Shown here piece after piece: positions 1 through 12,513 of a stretch of 64,000 bases of DNA. The notes below the pieces were generated by a model that saw only the letters and a list, made by a program, of their open reading frames with translations, made no database searches and was not told where the DNA came from. The stretch is taken from NCBI GenBank assembly GCA_005656395.1, contig SRSI01000028.1:62001-126000 (forward strand). Reading direction: 5' to 3'. Position 1 is the first letter of the stretch. The number at the start of each line of letters is the position of its first letter. The stretch comes from Strongyloides papillosus (Eukaryota; Nematoda; Chromadorea; Rhabditida; Strongyloididae). The position numbers and the translations under genes were made by a program.

Positions 1-1436
1 GAAATTTCAATACTAATAGAAATAGAAAAGTAAAATATTTTTATTCTCCATATTTGTATGGAGCAGTTGGTGGAGTATTTAAAATTTTTGTTAATGACGA
101 TGATGAGAAATTAGAGAAGATGATGGATGAAAATGTTAAACTGTAAGTATTGATAAATTTAATAAAAAATGTACTTATTATTTGTTTTTTTTAGAATACA
201 TAGAAATGACTTGGAGAAGAAATTTTTAAATGAAGATCAAATAAAAGATGGTTGGGAGTTATTACATTACCAACATGGCCTAAAGGTCCTTAGAAGAAGA
301 AAACATTTTGGTGAAAAAGAGTTATGGGAATATAGATGTATTGGGACGTATCACGATATATCACTGTGTGATTTTGTCGATGCACAGGTTCGTTTTAATA
401 AAGTTTTTTTTCCAAAACCATTATATTTACATATTCGCTTTTTTAGTTTGATTTAAATTATCGTTTATCATGGGATCCAAATGTTTCGTGTTTAAGACAA
501 ATATATGAAGAAGATTATGGTAAAAAAGCAATTATTCGATGGGTTGCTAAATTCCCATGGCCAATGGCATCAAGATTATATATTTATAAGCGTCTTATGA
601 TGGTTGATGAAGAAAATCGTAAGGTTATTCTTTTCTCAAAAGGTCTCAATCCAACTGAATATAATGATAATGACAAAAAATCAGTAAGAGTATCTAATTA
701 TATTTCAACAATGGTTGTTGAATGTATTGAAGGAAAAAATTTTTTTGACAATGGTATTAATTATATATTAACATATATTGATGATCCTGGGGCTGAGATA
801 CCAAGTCATTTGTATAATTTCATCGTCAAGAGAAGTGGGCCATTATTTTTGGATAATGTTTGTAAAGCTGCAAAGAAATTACACATAATTAGAAATGAAA
901 AAAAAATTAAGGGTGAAAGCTATGAGACTATGTTTACAGAATTTTTGAGTAATAATAAACAAATGATATCAAATGAAGAAGAGGAAGATGATGGAGGAGA
1001 GAGTAGGGATAATGAATGTAAAAGAAGGATTAAAGAAGAAAAGTTAAAAAAGAATGTTGATGAGGTTAAATTAAGAGCAGTTGCTGATAGATTAAAGGAA
1101 CTAGCTATTAAATCATTCTTAGAAGCTCAGGTTCTAGCCACCTCTGATGATCCTGAAATTATAGAGAAGTTAAGAAAAAATATTCAATCAATATATAGCA
1201 ATCTCCAAAATATTCCATCAGAAGATAAAGATTTATTACAACTTTTTATCAAACACTTAATATCCATTTTTAATAATGAAAACAAATCTGATAGAAAAAA
1301 TGTTAAATATAATGAAAATAATAATGATGTAGTTTCAAAAGTAAAAGATAGCTCTGACCTGACGGGTAATAGTGATTTAAAAAAAGAGAATGTACATGAA
1401 AATACAGATAATAAAGAAGATATTCCTACTATATGA
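1..1436 (+). CDS. START-domain lipid-transfer protein, STARD7-like (5' end missing)
   Basis: Exons are <1-142, 195-387 and 447-1436; introns of 52 and 59 nt have GT-AG ends and keep one frame (phases 2 and 0). The first exon is open to the window edge, so the start is outside. The product shows a START (StAR-related lipid transfer) domain: 'GWELLHYQHGLKVLRRRK' near its front, then 'ELWEYRCIGTYHDI', 'DLNYRLSWDP', 'RWVAKFPWPMASRLYIYKR', and a C-terminal helix 'PSHLYNFIVKRSGPLFLDNV'. The FPWPMASRLYIYKR stretch and the following 'VILFSKG' resemble STARD7, which carries phosphatidylcholine to mitochondria; that role is inferred from the family. After the START domain there is an unusual charged tail of roughly 180 residues, with an acidic run EEEEDD, predicted helices and an Asn/Lys-rich end. 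Stop TGA at 1434-1436. Confidence 0.85.
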
Positions 1437-2029
1437 ATGATCCCTTCTGCAAAAAAAATGTATCCCAAAGAACAATTATAAATTTAGACGATGAATTTTT
1501 TATGTATGGTTACTGTTAAAATATAGCATCATTATTTTTTTTCAAATAATGCGGTGAAAGATAATATATGGGAAGTCTACCTCAACAAAATTAGTTTGAA
1601 TATGTTTATCACTGTTTTTTTTTACCATAATCGAAAAAAATGAGAGAGAAAATTTTCCAATTTTTATGAATATATAAAAAAATCAAACAAATTATTATAA
1701 ATTATAGTTTTCTTGTTATACTTTGTGTTGTACATATAATAATGACGTTAATTATGTATTTGGTAGTTACTGGTAGTTGAATAAATAGCATTAATAATTA
1801 AACTTTTTTTATATAGTATGAAAATATTCTTGAAACAAAAAAAGTACTTAAGGTAAGTTAATGAGAAAAAACTTTTTATTGAATAGAAGATAGTTGAGTG
1901 GTAATGTAATTAACTTTTAGTATGTTTAAGTTAGAGTTAATGGTAAAGAAATAATTGAGTTTAAAAAAATAACTCTTGCTATATATTTGTCTCCTTGGAC
2001 AAAAAATTATCCTAATTATTGTATATATA
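1437..2029. other. Convergent intergenic spacer
   Basis: Holds the 3' ends of the START gene (+) and the C3orf33-like gene (-). AT-rich with no convincing reading frame; presumably 3' UTRs. Confidence 0.6.
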
Positions 2030-3121
2030 CTATTTTTCGATTCGCTTTTTGACTAATGTATTATAACGACCTATTGTTCTTGTTATAATTTTTGCTAATT
2101 TAATATATGTTTCTTTTGTATATACTGCTGACGCTGCAATAGTATGGTATGTTACTGATAGTACAAAAAAAACAACATAACCTAAATCTTTTAATATTAT
2201 TCCAGTAAACGACTAAAAAAAACAAATATTATCTTTTAACTGTAAAATAATTTTAAAACATACACTAAATTTGACTAATGGTGACTTTTTAATAGCATTA
2301 ATTGTTTGTTCTGAAGTTGTTTGAATACCCTCTACCCATGATTGTCTCTCCCAAACGCCAACACCTCTCCTATCAGCTACCATTTCTGAGATCAATAGTT
2401 GGTCAACTAACTTTGAGTAGGCCTTATTACTTTCTAAAGCTTTAACATGATCTTCATCTGTTGGTTTTAGTACTTTTGCAAATCCTTTTCTAACTAATTG
2501 TTGTGACAAATTAATATTTGTAAAAGGTGTTGTTTTAATGTTAACCTCAGCATCTACACAATTTTTGTCACCCAATGTAGGTTTGATAACTTTAAAATTA
2601 ATTTGTTTATTTATAATATTCATATCTTTTGTAATCATGTTTAATCCCTCATCAAATAACTCAACACCGGCCAAATTAAGATTAATTGGTCTAATGCCTT
2701 TTGAGGAATTGATAAAAGAAAGTTTTACTAGTGGTAAATGTTCAACAACTAATCTGCCTGTTGATGTAATACCTTTAACAACACCTTTCATAGTAATTTC
2801 TTTATCATAAAATATCTTAGGTATTTGACTGACATGTTTAAAGCGACGGAACTATAATGAAATAAAAAAAGTAAGTAATTGATTTTTTAGTGGAAAAAAA
2901 TTCTTTCTCTTACAGATGGAGATGTTTTAAGATAAATACCAAGACCAAGAAGACCTGTCATCAATATTCCTCCCTAGCAAAAATTATTTATATTAGATTA
3001 CATCAAAAAATTTTAAACTTACTCTAACGATTATAGATGCATGTTCGTCAACAAATGACTTGTCGTTAGAAACAAATGATATGGGTTCTACCAAATTACT
3101 TTCTTTATTATTTTGACCCAT
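2030..3121 (-). CDS. C3orf33-like membrane protein with SNase-type fold
   Basis: Four exons on the minus strand: 3023-3121, 2914-2973, 2264-2851 and 2030-2212, all joined in phase 0 by introns of 49, 62 and 51 nt (donors GTAAGT, GTAAGA, GTATGT). This gives about 309 residues, close to the human C3orf33 length. The start ATG lies 16 nt downstream of a TTTTGTAG acceptor, consistent with trans-splicing. Exon 2 encodes a hydrophobic segment (GGILMTGLLGLGIYL), the likely membrane anchor. The following domain has the C3orf33 signature: 'KGVVKGITSTGRLVVEHLPL', then 'INLNLAGVELFDEG', 'INLSQQLVRKGFAKV' and 'RRGVGVWERQSW'. This is a staphylococcal-nuclease-like OB fold; I see no reason to assume catalysis. 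The last exon adds another hydrophobic stretch and a basic C-terminus. The human protein's function is poorly known. Confidence 0.85.
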
Positions 3122-4252
3122 ACCTTTTATTTTAATTCTACAAAACTTAAAAAATCACTATATTATTTTTTCAAATTATACTACTAAAGTAGTTGTTTAA
3201 ATATCAATTTTAATGATAGGGTTATCTCTTTAAACGCAACATTCTTCCAACAAATATCAATATAACAATTTTTTTCAAAAGAAATTTTGATTTATAGAAT
3301 GTATGATAGAAGAATGATTTTGATGAGTAATTTGAAAGTTTATGAAATGTAATAAAGTATAATACTCATCTTAAAGTATACCTTTATTTATATACTAGTA
3401 TTGAGTAACATTATAATGTGATTTAAAGTAATTCTTTTTTTTGTAATATTTTATAAAAGAGAGAGAGAGAAAATAATATTGAAATAACAAATTATCAAAT
3501 AAAAAGTACTTGATCAAGGGTATACTTCTATATTTGCTAACACTATAATCAAAAAATTATTTTATCTTTTATCGTATTTGATATTTTTCTATTATAATAT
3601 ATTAAAAACATTCCCTTTTATATACTATAATCCACTTTTATATTTCTCTTCATTTTTTTATGTTGATTTTATAGTATTACTAGTGGAGAATGTCAAAAAA
3701 AAATGAAAGAGAGAGACGAAGAAAGATTGTCTTTTATATTATTAAATGTTTTAAAATTTTATAAGATGATTATTTTTATAAAGCCTTACATACATATATA
3801 ACTATATAATATGTTACTCATTCAGTTTTCCATTCCCTTGGTATATCAAAACAAAATAATATTTAATATATTGATCGTTCATTTAATTTCTACCTTTTCA
3901 ATTCTCTCTCTATATATATATTTTTATCTTTTCTCCTAAAATCACTCTTTTTATCATTTTAGTGTTAGTTAAAATATTGTAATAATATTAAACGTTTAAA
4001 AGAAAGATTCAGTGGTAAGGTGTATCTACAATACATACAATTATTATATTAATAAATACATTGATATCTTTCAACCTAACAATAACCATCTTCTTTCTCT
4101 CCTCCATACAACTATAAACAAACAACATACCTATCTATTATAAATTATAATATATTTCTTTTAAACATTTCTCAATTATTAAAAAAATTTTTTTTTGTTA
4201 ATTGAATTTATTCTGATAAAAATATATTATACATGATACATTTTAATGTATA
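3122..4252. other. Divergent promoter region, AT-rich
   Basis: Lies between divergent starts of the C3orf33-like gene and the Rab11-FIP gene, so both promoters should be here. Contains purine runs such as GAGAGAGAGA near 3463 and pyrimidine runs near 3900. No reading frame supported. Confidence 0.5.
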
Positions 4253-5718
4253 ATGGTGGAGGCAAGTGAAGGCAATTTCATTGTTCATGGTATGTTTTTA
4301 TTTTTAATTTTTTTGTCACCCTGTAATATTACAATATAATAATATTATATGAGAAAAGTAAAGAAAGTATATGAAAAAAGACCATTTAAAAAGATATAAT
4401 TCTAGTTTTATTGATTTTTAATACAATTATGATTCATAGGAAATTATATATATAAATGGATAATAAAAATGAATAGTCAATTTTTTTATAAATTGCCCTT
4501 TTTTAGTTGTTAAGGCAGAAGGATTAGTTAGCAAAAAAAGCCAACAATTAAATGTAGTGGTTGTTTTAAAAGTTACTGGTAAAGGATCATGGAAAAGTGA
4601 AGTATCCACGGATCGCCTTTCAATTACTGATGGTATTGCAAATTGGAATCAAAGTTGTGAATTGTAAGTTAATTTATTTTGTTTTTTACTAACATAATTA
4701 TACTAATCATTATTCTAATGATCCTTTTTTAATTTTTTTTAGTAACCTTCAGCCAGATGATACAAAACTTACAATACAAGTAGAAAATTACCCAAAAATA
4801 GATTCATCATCTGTTGAGATACTTGCAAATATGACATTTTATCTACAAGAGTTAATTGGATTTGAAGAACCGTCCTGGTTTACATTAAAAAAAAAGAAAA
4901 ATGATGTTAAGGAAAGAGGAAGAATAATGATTAGTTTTAAATTTAATAAATCATTAATCTCAGCAGTTTCAATGTGTTCCTTAAATTCATTTGGTGTTAA
5001 AGAAAGTCGCATGGATAAATTAAAAAAAAAGATGCATTTCGGAAGGAAAAAAAGTAAAGATACACAATCATTAGCCTCATTCTCCCTCTCCAGGCGTGGT
5101 TCATTCTCCTCAATATGCTCAGACGCCTTAGCTTTTGGTTCAGACTCCCCTGTTCCGCTAGCAGGTGGGGGTGATGAAAGATATAATAGTTATTCAATAT
5201 CACGTAATCCATCTTTAACACAATTACAATGTATAAATGATTCTAAGTTATTATCGTCCAATCAAAATAATCAACCTCATAAACAAGAGAAAGAATATTC
5301 TATTACTATTAATAATAGTAGTAGTAATGGTGGTGGTTTTTTAAAAAAAAATCTTTTCTCGTCTAAAGGAAAAAATAAAAGCAATATGACGTTTGATGAT
5401 GTCTATGATAAAAAAGAAGATTTACAACACCATAAGAATCATGTTCCTAATAATACAAATATTTACAATTTAATATCATCGGACAAGGGTTGCCAATCCC
5501 ATGACATTAATTCTTTAAACTCATCATCGGATGTTACATCACAAGCTGATATAACATTATCAAAAGAAGAGATGTTGTCTATCATTCAAGAACTTCAACG
5601 AGAATGTTCATTAAAGGATGAAAAAATAACAGCCCTAAGAGGATATATGGAAGGACTTTTAACAAAAATTATAAACACTAACCCTGAAATATTACATGTA
5701 AATGGTTCAAAAAATTAA
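4253..5718 (+). CDS. Class I Rab11 family-interacting protein (C2 + Rab11-binding domain)
   Basis: Exons 4253-4289, 4507-4663 and 4743-5718 join in frame (phases 1 and 2), giving about 389 residues. The N-terminal ~110 residues form a C2 domain: 'GLVSKKSQQLNVVVVLKVT', 'DGIANWNQSCEFNL', 'LTIQVENYPKIDSSSVEIL', ending 'EEPSWFTLKKKK'. The middle is low-complexity and rich in Ser, Asn and Lys. The C-terminus 'EEMLSIIQELQRECSLKDEK' followed by ALRGYMEGLLTKI...NPEIL is the Rab-binding helix typical of FIP proteins (the DYIDxLLxxVxExxPxIL pattern). C2 plus a C-terminal RBD defines class I FIPs, which couple Rab11 recycling endosomes to membranes and motors. The start is the first ATG giving a complete C2 domain; its short first exon has no independent support. 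Confidence 0.85.
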
Positions 5719-8700
5719 TTTATAAAATGTATATATACATATATATGTATATATATATTTTTACAATCACACAAAGTCTGTACCAGACATACTTATTAAA
5801 TTTTTATTTAATATCATTCTTATCAGTTTTTTAAATAATTTTCATTCAAAAGTTGGCCTTTGACTATAAATGATGATGATGGTACCTCACAACGAAATAA
5901 TATTTCAAGACAAGAATTTTTATCATAATACCATTTATTATTAAAACATAAGGAAGAACAGAAAAGGAAAAGTAAAGTATTATTTATTTTTACTTTTAAT
6001 CTAAAAACTATCATCTTTTTTATTTTTTTTTTGTCATACTTTTTAAATATTTTATATATTTATATTTTACATATATATAATTGCAAATGTAACGGTTCAG
6101 TAAAAAATTCTTTATTATAAATGGTCTGTCTATGACGTTATCCCACTCACTTTAATAATTTTTTTTAATTTTAAATATTTTACAATTGATAAATATACTA
6201 CATTTGTAAAATGTGAAGAAAATTTTTGTTAATTAAAAATTCTGTATACTTATTATTGCACACTAAAAAGCATTAATTTTTTCTTGATAGTTGGTTATAT
6301 TATTTATTCATAAGTTATTGTATATATATGTAACTTTTTTTAATTATTTAGAAAATGTGATATTTATTTAAAACACATATATATGTGATAGAGATATATT
6401 AAAAATTTCAGGGATACAGGATAAAAGAAAAGTATAATTTTTGTCTGATGTTTGTAGAGAATAAAGTGATATTATTTACATTCCCGAGTTTTTTTTCCAA
6501 CCATCTATCATAGATACATTAAATCAGTAACATTTACAAATCAAAAATGTTTTTATTTAAAAAAATGTTTCCGTTATCAGAGGTATTAGTGATAATCTGT
6601 CTTTTAGTGATCTTAATGAAGTCCTTTATGTTTTTTTATATATTGTTATAAAAAAGAGAAAGATATTAATCGTTTTCTTATTTTGAGACAAACTGCTTTA
6701 ATACTAATTTTTAATTGCCTTTGTATATGTATAATATATATAATATATAAATTTTTATCTCTTTAAACACTTTTTTGTAATGTAAAGGAAACTACTATTT
6801 TTATTTAATCTTGATGTAATAAAGTCATCCATCTATGCTTCTGTTAGGATGCAATTAATACAATTTTTGGCTTTTTATTTTAAAAGTATAAAACGAACGA
6901 ATAAATGTAATATTGAAAAAATTACGCAAAAGAAGGGCACTTATAAAAATGTTTAAATTTTAAAACTCCTCAAAAATTGCAAAAAAAATTTTTCTCTCTC
7001 CCTTTATTTTATATATCCTTTCCCTTTCATTCATTTAATCTTTTTCTCATTATTTATTTATCTTTTTTTTTATATTTTTTGGTATATGTATATATATATA
7101 TATATGCATATATATATATATATCAGACATATATTCACTTTAATGACAAATTAGATTTCATGGTTTCTGATAATTCTTTTTCTATCTTCAATATATTTTT
7201 TGCCCCTAGACAATAAAACCTTTTATTATTCTAGCGAATCATCATAAATATTAAAAAGTTTCATGATTTAAAATATGTAGGACAACTTTTAAAAAAGTTT
7301 TGTTAAATGACGTTTTTTTGTCAATGTAACATATATATAGATTCCCTCATAATGAATATATTTAATTTTTTATAATACTCCTAAAAAATATTTCAATTGT
7401 TATAAAGAGCATTAGGGTGAAATATTATTTGTGAAGCAAAAGAAAATTTGTGAAATATTAAATGGTACAACAGTGTGATGTTTGATTTTACCGTCTCCCC
7501 ATCACCCCTCATACATTTTTGAATTTTTTAAACGGGGATTGATACTATTGTTTCTGTAGAAAGTGTTGGTGCTTTTATATCATTATAATATATATACATT
7601 ACAGCATTATATGAATCCTTGTAGTGGTTGATGACAAGACAAGTTGCATCTCAACATTATTTTCGTTTAATATTTTTTGATTTTTTTACCATCACCTTCA
7701 AAAACAAGTATTTTTTGATTAAAAAAATTATTTATTCGATCATTGAGAGATATGAGCTGTCTGGTGATAAAAAAAGGTCTTAAAAGATTCTGCTCTAATA
7801 AAATGGTACATTAAGCAAATATTATATATATTTTATAATTTTCGGCAAAAAAAAATACTTTACACTTTCTTGATATTACGTTTTTTTATAATTTCTATTT
7901 TTATATGACCTTTTTAGTTAATCATATAACGAATTCTTTTAGCTACACTTTTTCAAAACCATTTTTTAATTATAGTGTGAGGGGAGAAGTGTATTGAAAG
8001 GGAGAGAGATATATATATACTCGTAGTAATTGTAGGCGACATTGACAAATCATACAGCATCATTAATGTAACTTTTTTCATAATTTTTTTTAAGCAAGAA
8101 CTAGAAAAAAATTTTACTTGAAGGCGCCTAATGATTATAAAATATTGCAATAATTTAAAAAAGGGTGTCGCCATTGGATGGTGATATGATATAGACCAAT
8201 AGAGAGTGTATATTATATTAAAAAATCAGACTTTGGATTTTAAAAAAGCTTTTTTATATACTCAATTTATTATATATACCTCTACCAAAGGTTTTGCCCC
8301 TTCTAACACTTTAAATATTCTATCAGTATAATATTATAAATTGTCTCTCTCCACTATTAGCTTACCCTCAAAATTTGCCAGAGTTTATAATTTTTTTAAC
8401 TATAAATTTTTTAGACTATATTTCTTATCACCTGGCTATATTTTATTTAAAATGAAATATAGACAATGACTATCTCACACATTCAACTACTAAATCTTTT
8501 TTTCACATGCAATCTTTAGCTGCCTGTTCTAATTTTTTCCTTGAAATTTTTTTAACTAAGCATTTCTCAACTGATCGTTGTTTTATTTGCTTTCCGTTGT
8601 AAAATAATCTATAACAACGGCCCTTTCAAAGTTTAATGATGAAAATTTTTTTTATATTTCACCGCTCTATATTAATATTCTAAAAATTTCTTGGATTACA

Positions 8701-9524
8701 TTTTAGATAGGAAGATATTTAATCTCCTTCTATATTTGACAATTCTTTTAATCATGTTCTCATTATTTTTTAATAATTTTGAATATTAAAATAAAATAAA
8801 ACTTCTTTCTAAGTTCTATAGACATATATATACATGTATATAAATATATATCTTCTTTTGTAAAAGTATTTTTTGGTTGTTGCAAATTTGTTGCGAAAGT
8901 ATTTTTTAGTCATTCAAAGGAGAGAGGCTTACAGAATATATTTTAATTTATGTTTAAAGGAAACATTTTGTAATAGTGTTTTTAACAATATATCATATTT
9001 AAGTAGTAAAGACTTTTTTTAATTCTGGCGTGTTTTGTTTTGTTATTGTGATATTATAAAAATTTATTTATGATTGAAGATTATTACGAAATATTTAGAT
9101 TTGCCCACTTAATATAAAACACAAAATAAATCTCTATGCAACATTTATATGTATTTATACACTTATAATCATTTGACGTATCACTTTTCATAGCTATTTT
9201 ATTCATGATCACTTTTCAATGCTTCAATTAAAATATTTATATTAACCTTCATTGTCCAAATTTGTTTCTCTCTCATTTGTCCTTTTTTTAAACAATTTAA
9301 ATGAGTCTCGCCACACTATTAACAATCTACCCGTACTATCATTAAGTCTCTCTTTATTTTTTTTTGTTTAAAACAATTTCTTTTATATACAATCTTTATA
9401 TATGTGCATATATTTTAAGGTTTAGCTTAAAATCTTAAACTGTTTCTATATAAGATGATTATTTCAGAGCACTAAAAAAATACGTGTATTTCTCTCTCTC
9501 TTTTTGAAATCTCTGTATATATAT
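5719..9524. other. AT-rich gene desert
   Basis: About 3.8 kb with only short, compositionally biased frames. Contains an AT dinucleotide tract (7083-7123) and a small inverted repeat near 8594-8620 (CCGTTGT...ACAACGG). No gene, tRNA or transposon recognised. Confidence 0.5.
7083..7123. repeat. TA-rich microsatellite
   Basis: Alternating TA/AT over roughly 40 bp interrupted once by GC (TATGCATA). Seen directly. Confidence 0.8.
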
Positions 9525-9761
9525 TTATTTATAAAGGGGCTGCCAGAATATTTTTTTTTTCAAAAATATAAAAAAAAAACATCTGTGCGCCGCGAATTTT
9601 ATATTGGTTTGTGGCTGGTACGATTGTTCAGTAGAACTGTTCACTTCGTAATTATCATAAATTGACCAGCTTAAATAAATTGCAAGACCGAAGATTGATA
9701 AAATAAATTTAAGTGAAATAAGAGATAACTTTTCATTTGCTTTTTCTTGATGTCTAGGCAT
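9525..9761 (-). CDS. Candidate small single-pass membrane protein
   Basis: A frame of about 78 residues starting at the ATG at 9761-9759 (protein begins MPRHQEKANEKLSL). It stands out from the AT-rich surroundings by ordinary codon composition, including GCG GCG CAC. A hydrophobic stretch of about 20 residues (LISLKFILSIFGLAIYLSW) follows a basic N-terminus; then comes a polar segment with Tyr, Glu and Gln. An acceptor-like CTTTTTTTTAG lies about 25 nt upstream of the ATG on the minus strand, and an AATAAA motif overlaps the stop. The last ~20 residues are Phe/Lys-rich and may be read-through of non-coding sequence, so the 3' end could instead be a splice donor. I do not recognise the family. 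Confidence 0.4.
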   Translation of the reverse strand: MPRHQEKANEKLSLISLKFILSIFGLAIYLSWSIYDNYEVNSSTEQSYQPQTNIKFAAHRCFFFIFLKKKIFWQPLYK

Positions 9762-10933
9762 AAGACGAACCAAATTAAATTACACTAAAAAAAAAGAAGT
9801 ATGTAAAGTTTTTTTTATGTATGTAAATCTAAATATGCACAATTATACTGTGTTCTATCTTTTTACTATCACCTGCCTTTTTTCACGATCACCCCAACAC
9901 TTTGAAACTTTTTTTTTACAATATGTATAATATGATTGGTGAAGCAAACTATATATATATATGTAACACTGACAAATATCAAGAGTCTTTTTGCATATTT
10001 AAAAAAAAGTTTATCGGCCAAGTGACACTTCGTCGCAAATAATTTATTTACAACGGTACTCTCAATAAATATATAACCCCTTACAAATTTTTATTAAATA
10101 TACCCTTTTTCTTTCTTATAAATTTACTTTTTACAAGATAAAAAAAGTACTTTCTTTGACAGTTACAGATTATTTTCCACAAAGAATACACAATTTTTTT
10201 TCTTTCAACTCTCTTATCTAAAAATCCCTCTATCGCAAAGTTTTATAGTTAAAAAAATTACTTTTAATAGTACAAAATTTTTAAAAAGATATTTTAAATT
10301 GTCCTCTTTTACAATATTTTAAAAATTTTTCCCCTTAATTAGATTCATTAAAAAAATTTTAATTGAAGTTTCACATCTCCTTTTATGTATTTCTCTCTCT
10401 CACACTTTTTTATCTTTTATTCTTTCATCTATTCTTATCAGCTTTTAACATCCTTTTTTCTAAATATATATTAAGACAATCTTAACATTTAATAAAATAT
10501 ACTTTTTATATAAAAAGATTAAAAAAGCATTTTATAATATAATTTAGCAACAAAAATACACATCTATTATATATAAAGAGAGACAAAAATTTCTAGACGT
10601 CATAAGAAATTGTTTCATCTTCCTTTATTTTTTCTGTGTTGATATATTTTATCATTTAGTCATTTTACGTAATATCACCGACACAACACACTTGTTTTAT
10701 AGACAAATTTCTTTTTAAACTATAAAAAAGTTTATATATTTTATTTCTTCTTTCTAGTCACAACCACTTTCTGGGTACTATACTCATTTATTTTTGAAGG
10801 TTTAATTTTTTACAAGAGATATTTTCCTATATACAAACCAAATAATATTTGATCAAATCTACCTACATAAACTAATAATAAGAAAAAATCAAAATACATA
10901 TAAAAATATAAACAAATAAGTTTAGAAAGAAAT
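9762..10933. other. Divergent intergenic region
   Basis: Between the candidate small gene (-) and the NAB gene (+). AT-rich, with pyrimidine tracts on the + strand around 10370-10450. Presumably holds the NAB promoter; no coding signal. Confidence 0.45.
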
Positions 10934-12513
10934 ATGAATACTTTACCTCCAGCTTTGAATATGTGTTGTTTAAAACCAGCCGCATCTGCCTCCGAATGGC
11001 AATTACAGGCAGTGTTATTCAAAGCTAATCTTATGCAATATTATGATGTTTTTATCTCACAAGGTGGTGATGATATTGACTATATTATGAAGACTGATGA
11101 GAATGAATTTTTAGAAATAATGTCACTTGTTGGGATGGCATCAAAGCCTCTTCATGTAAGGAGATTTCAAAGAACCTTACATGAATTTTCTCAGGATCGT
11201 GATACATTTTTAAGGACAGCCGCAAGAGAATTGACTGTTGCCATGATTGCATCACAAAATAATAATGGTAATATAGGAAATGGTAATGAATTAATAAATG
11301 GTCATGGAGAGGAAAATGGGACCATTAATTCACTATCATACCTTCTTCCTAATTTATTTGGAGGAACATTAAATGCTAATACATTAGCAAATATCAACAA
11401 TTTAATGAATTCTAGTAATAGTATATCGACTCCTATAACAACACTCAATAGTGCTAAAGCTTTACTTAATCAAACATTATCCATTTCAAATTCAATAAAT
11501 TCCCAAAATTCACGATCAAACACATCAACACCAAATCATGCTATGACAATTAAAAGTTCTTGCTCTTCACCTATCTCTGTATGTTCAAATTCATCTAAAA
11601 ATATTACTAAAAATGGAATCATCATATCATCTGGTAATAGTAATAAAACTTCAAATACCTCTGGTAGTTTAACACCAGAAGAGATGGCAAGTCTTTTCAA
11701 AACCTCAGAGGATACCAATACATTTTATGTTAGTAATTCTCTCCAACTAACTAGTGATGGTTTATTGTCTGATTCAGAGACAGACAATATAATGAAGGCA
11801 GCTGCCTATGTCATACAAAACTATACTGAGTCTGGAGTTAAGTTAAATAAACGAAAAATGTGAGTATAAACTATAATTCAAATAAAAAAAATTTCAATTT
11901 AATTATATATTACATTTTTTTAAAATTTTTCTTTATATTTATAGAAGAAATGATTTACTTTTTACAAATAGAACAAATGTTTATACAGTTGAGGAGTTGC
12001 GTCGTTCTGGACCCCTTTTTACTTCTTTTAGTGGCAGTAAATTAAATAAGCTGCAATATTTGTTAAATGAGGCAGCCGTACAATTAGTATTATTAAATAA
12101 TAATTTGATTACCAAAAAGAACAATTTAAATATTTTAGCTAGGAAAGTTCTTCAAGTTTCTGGAATTGGTATTGTTGGTGAAAGTTGCAAAAGCAATCAA
12201 ATTGTTGGTGTTAAAAGAAGTTACGATTCAATTAATTATAATAATAATGATGAAAAAAATCTGTAAGTAGTTATTAATACAATATAATATAATTATTATT
12301 TATTTTTTTTATTATAGAAAAAAGAATTATCAAGACGATAAATTTAGTAATAATAGTGTGGAGAGTGGAATTATTAAGGAGGATGGTGGAAATATCTCTA
12401 CAGATGTTAATAGTAACACAACGAAAATGATATTAAATGCCATAGAAAGTGCTTCAATCCAAAAAGAAACCACAAATGATAGTCCTCCAACAATAAATTC
12501 AATACAAAAATAG
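10934..12513 (+). CDS. NAB family transcriptional co-regulator (NCD1 + NCD2), MAB-10-like
   Basis: Exons 10934-11859, 11945-12262 and 12318-12513 join in phase 2 at both introns (85 and 55 nt), giving about 479 residues. Residues ~20-95 match the NAB-conserved domain 1: '[20 protein letters not shown]', '[20 protein letters not shown]', '[20 protein letters not shown]'. NCD1 is a SAM-like fold that binds EGR-type zinc-finger factors. A long Ser/Asn-rich linker follows; then the region around '[20 protein letters not shown]' and 'ELRRSGPLF...[15 protein letters not shown]' looks like NCD2, the repression domain. In C. elegans the single NAB, MAB-10, works with LIN-29 at the larval-adult transition; the same role here is inference. 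A GTTTAG acceptor 9 nt before the ATG suggests trans-splicing. The last exon is a charged, poorly conserved tail. Confidence 0.9.

Noticed and set aside
2538..2810. Plus-strand frame of 90 codons
   Set aside because: Antisense to the conserved C3orf33-like exon.
7953..8174. 73-codon minus-strand frame
   Set aside because: No acceptor or conserved pattern, composition like background, and AT-repeat content in the second half.
8594..8620. CCGTTGT...ACAACGG inverted repeat
   Set aside because: Seven-base stem with a 13 nt AT loop; too small to mean more than chance.
10798..10820. GGTTTAATTTTTTACAAG resembles the start of a nematode spliced leader
   Set aside because: Only the first seven or so bases agree with SL1 and there is no donor or Sm site; chance in AT-rich DNA.
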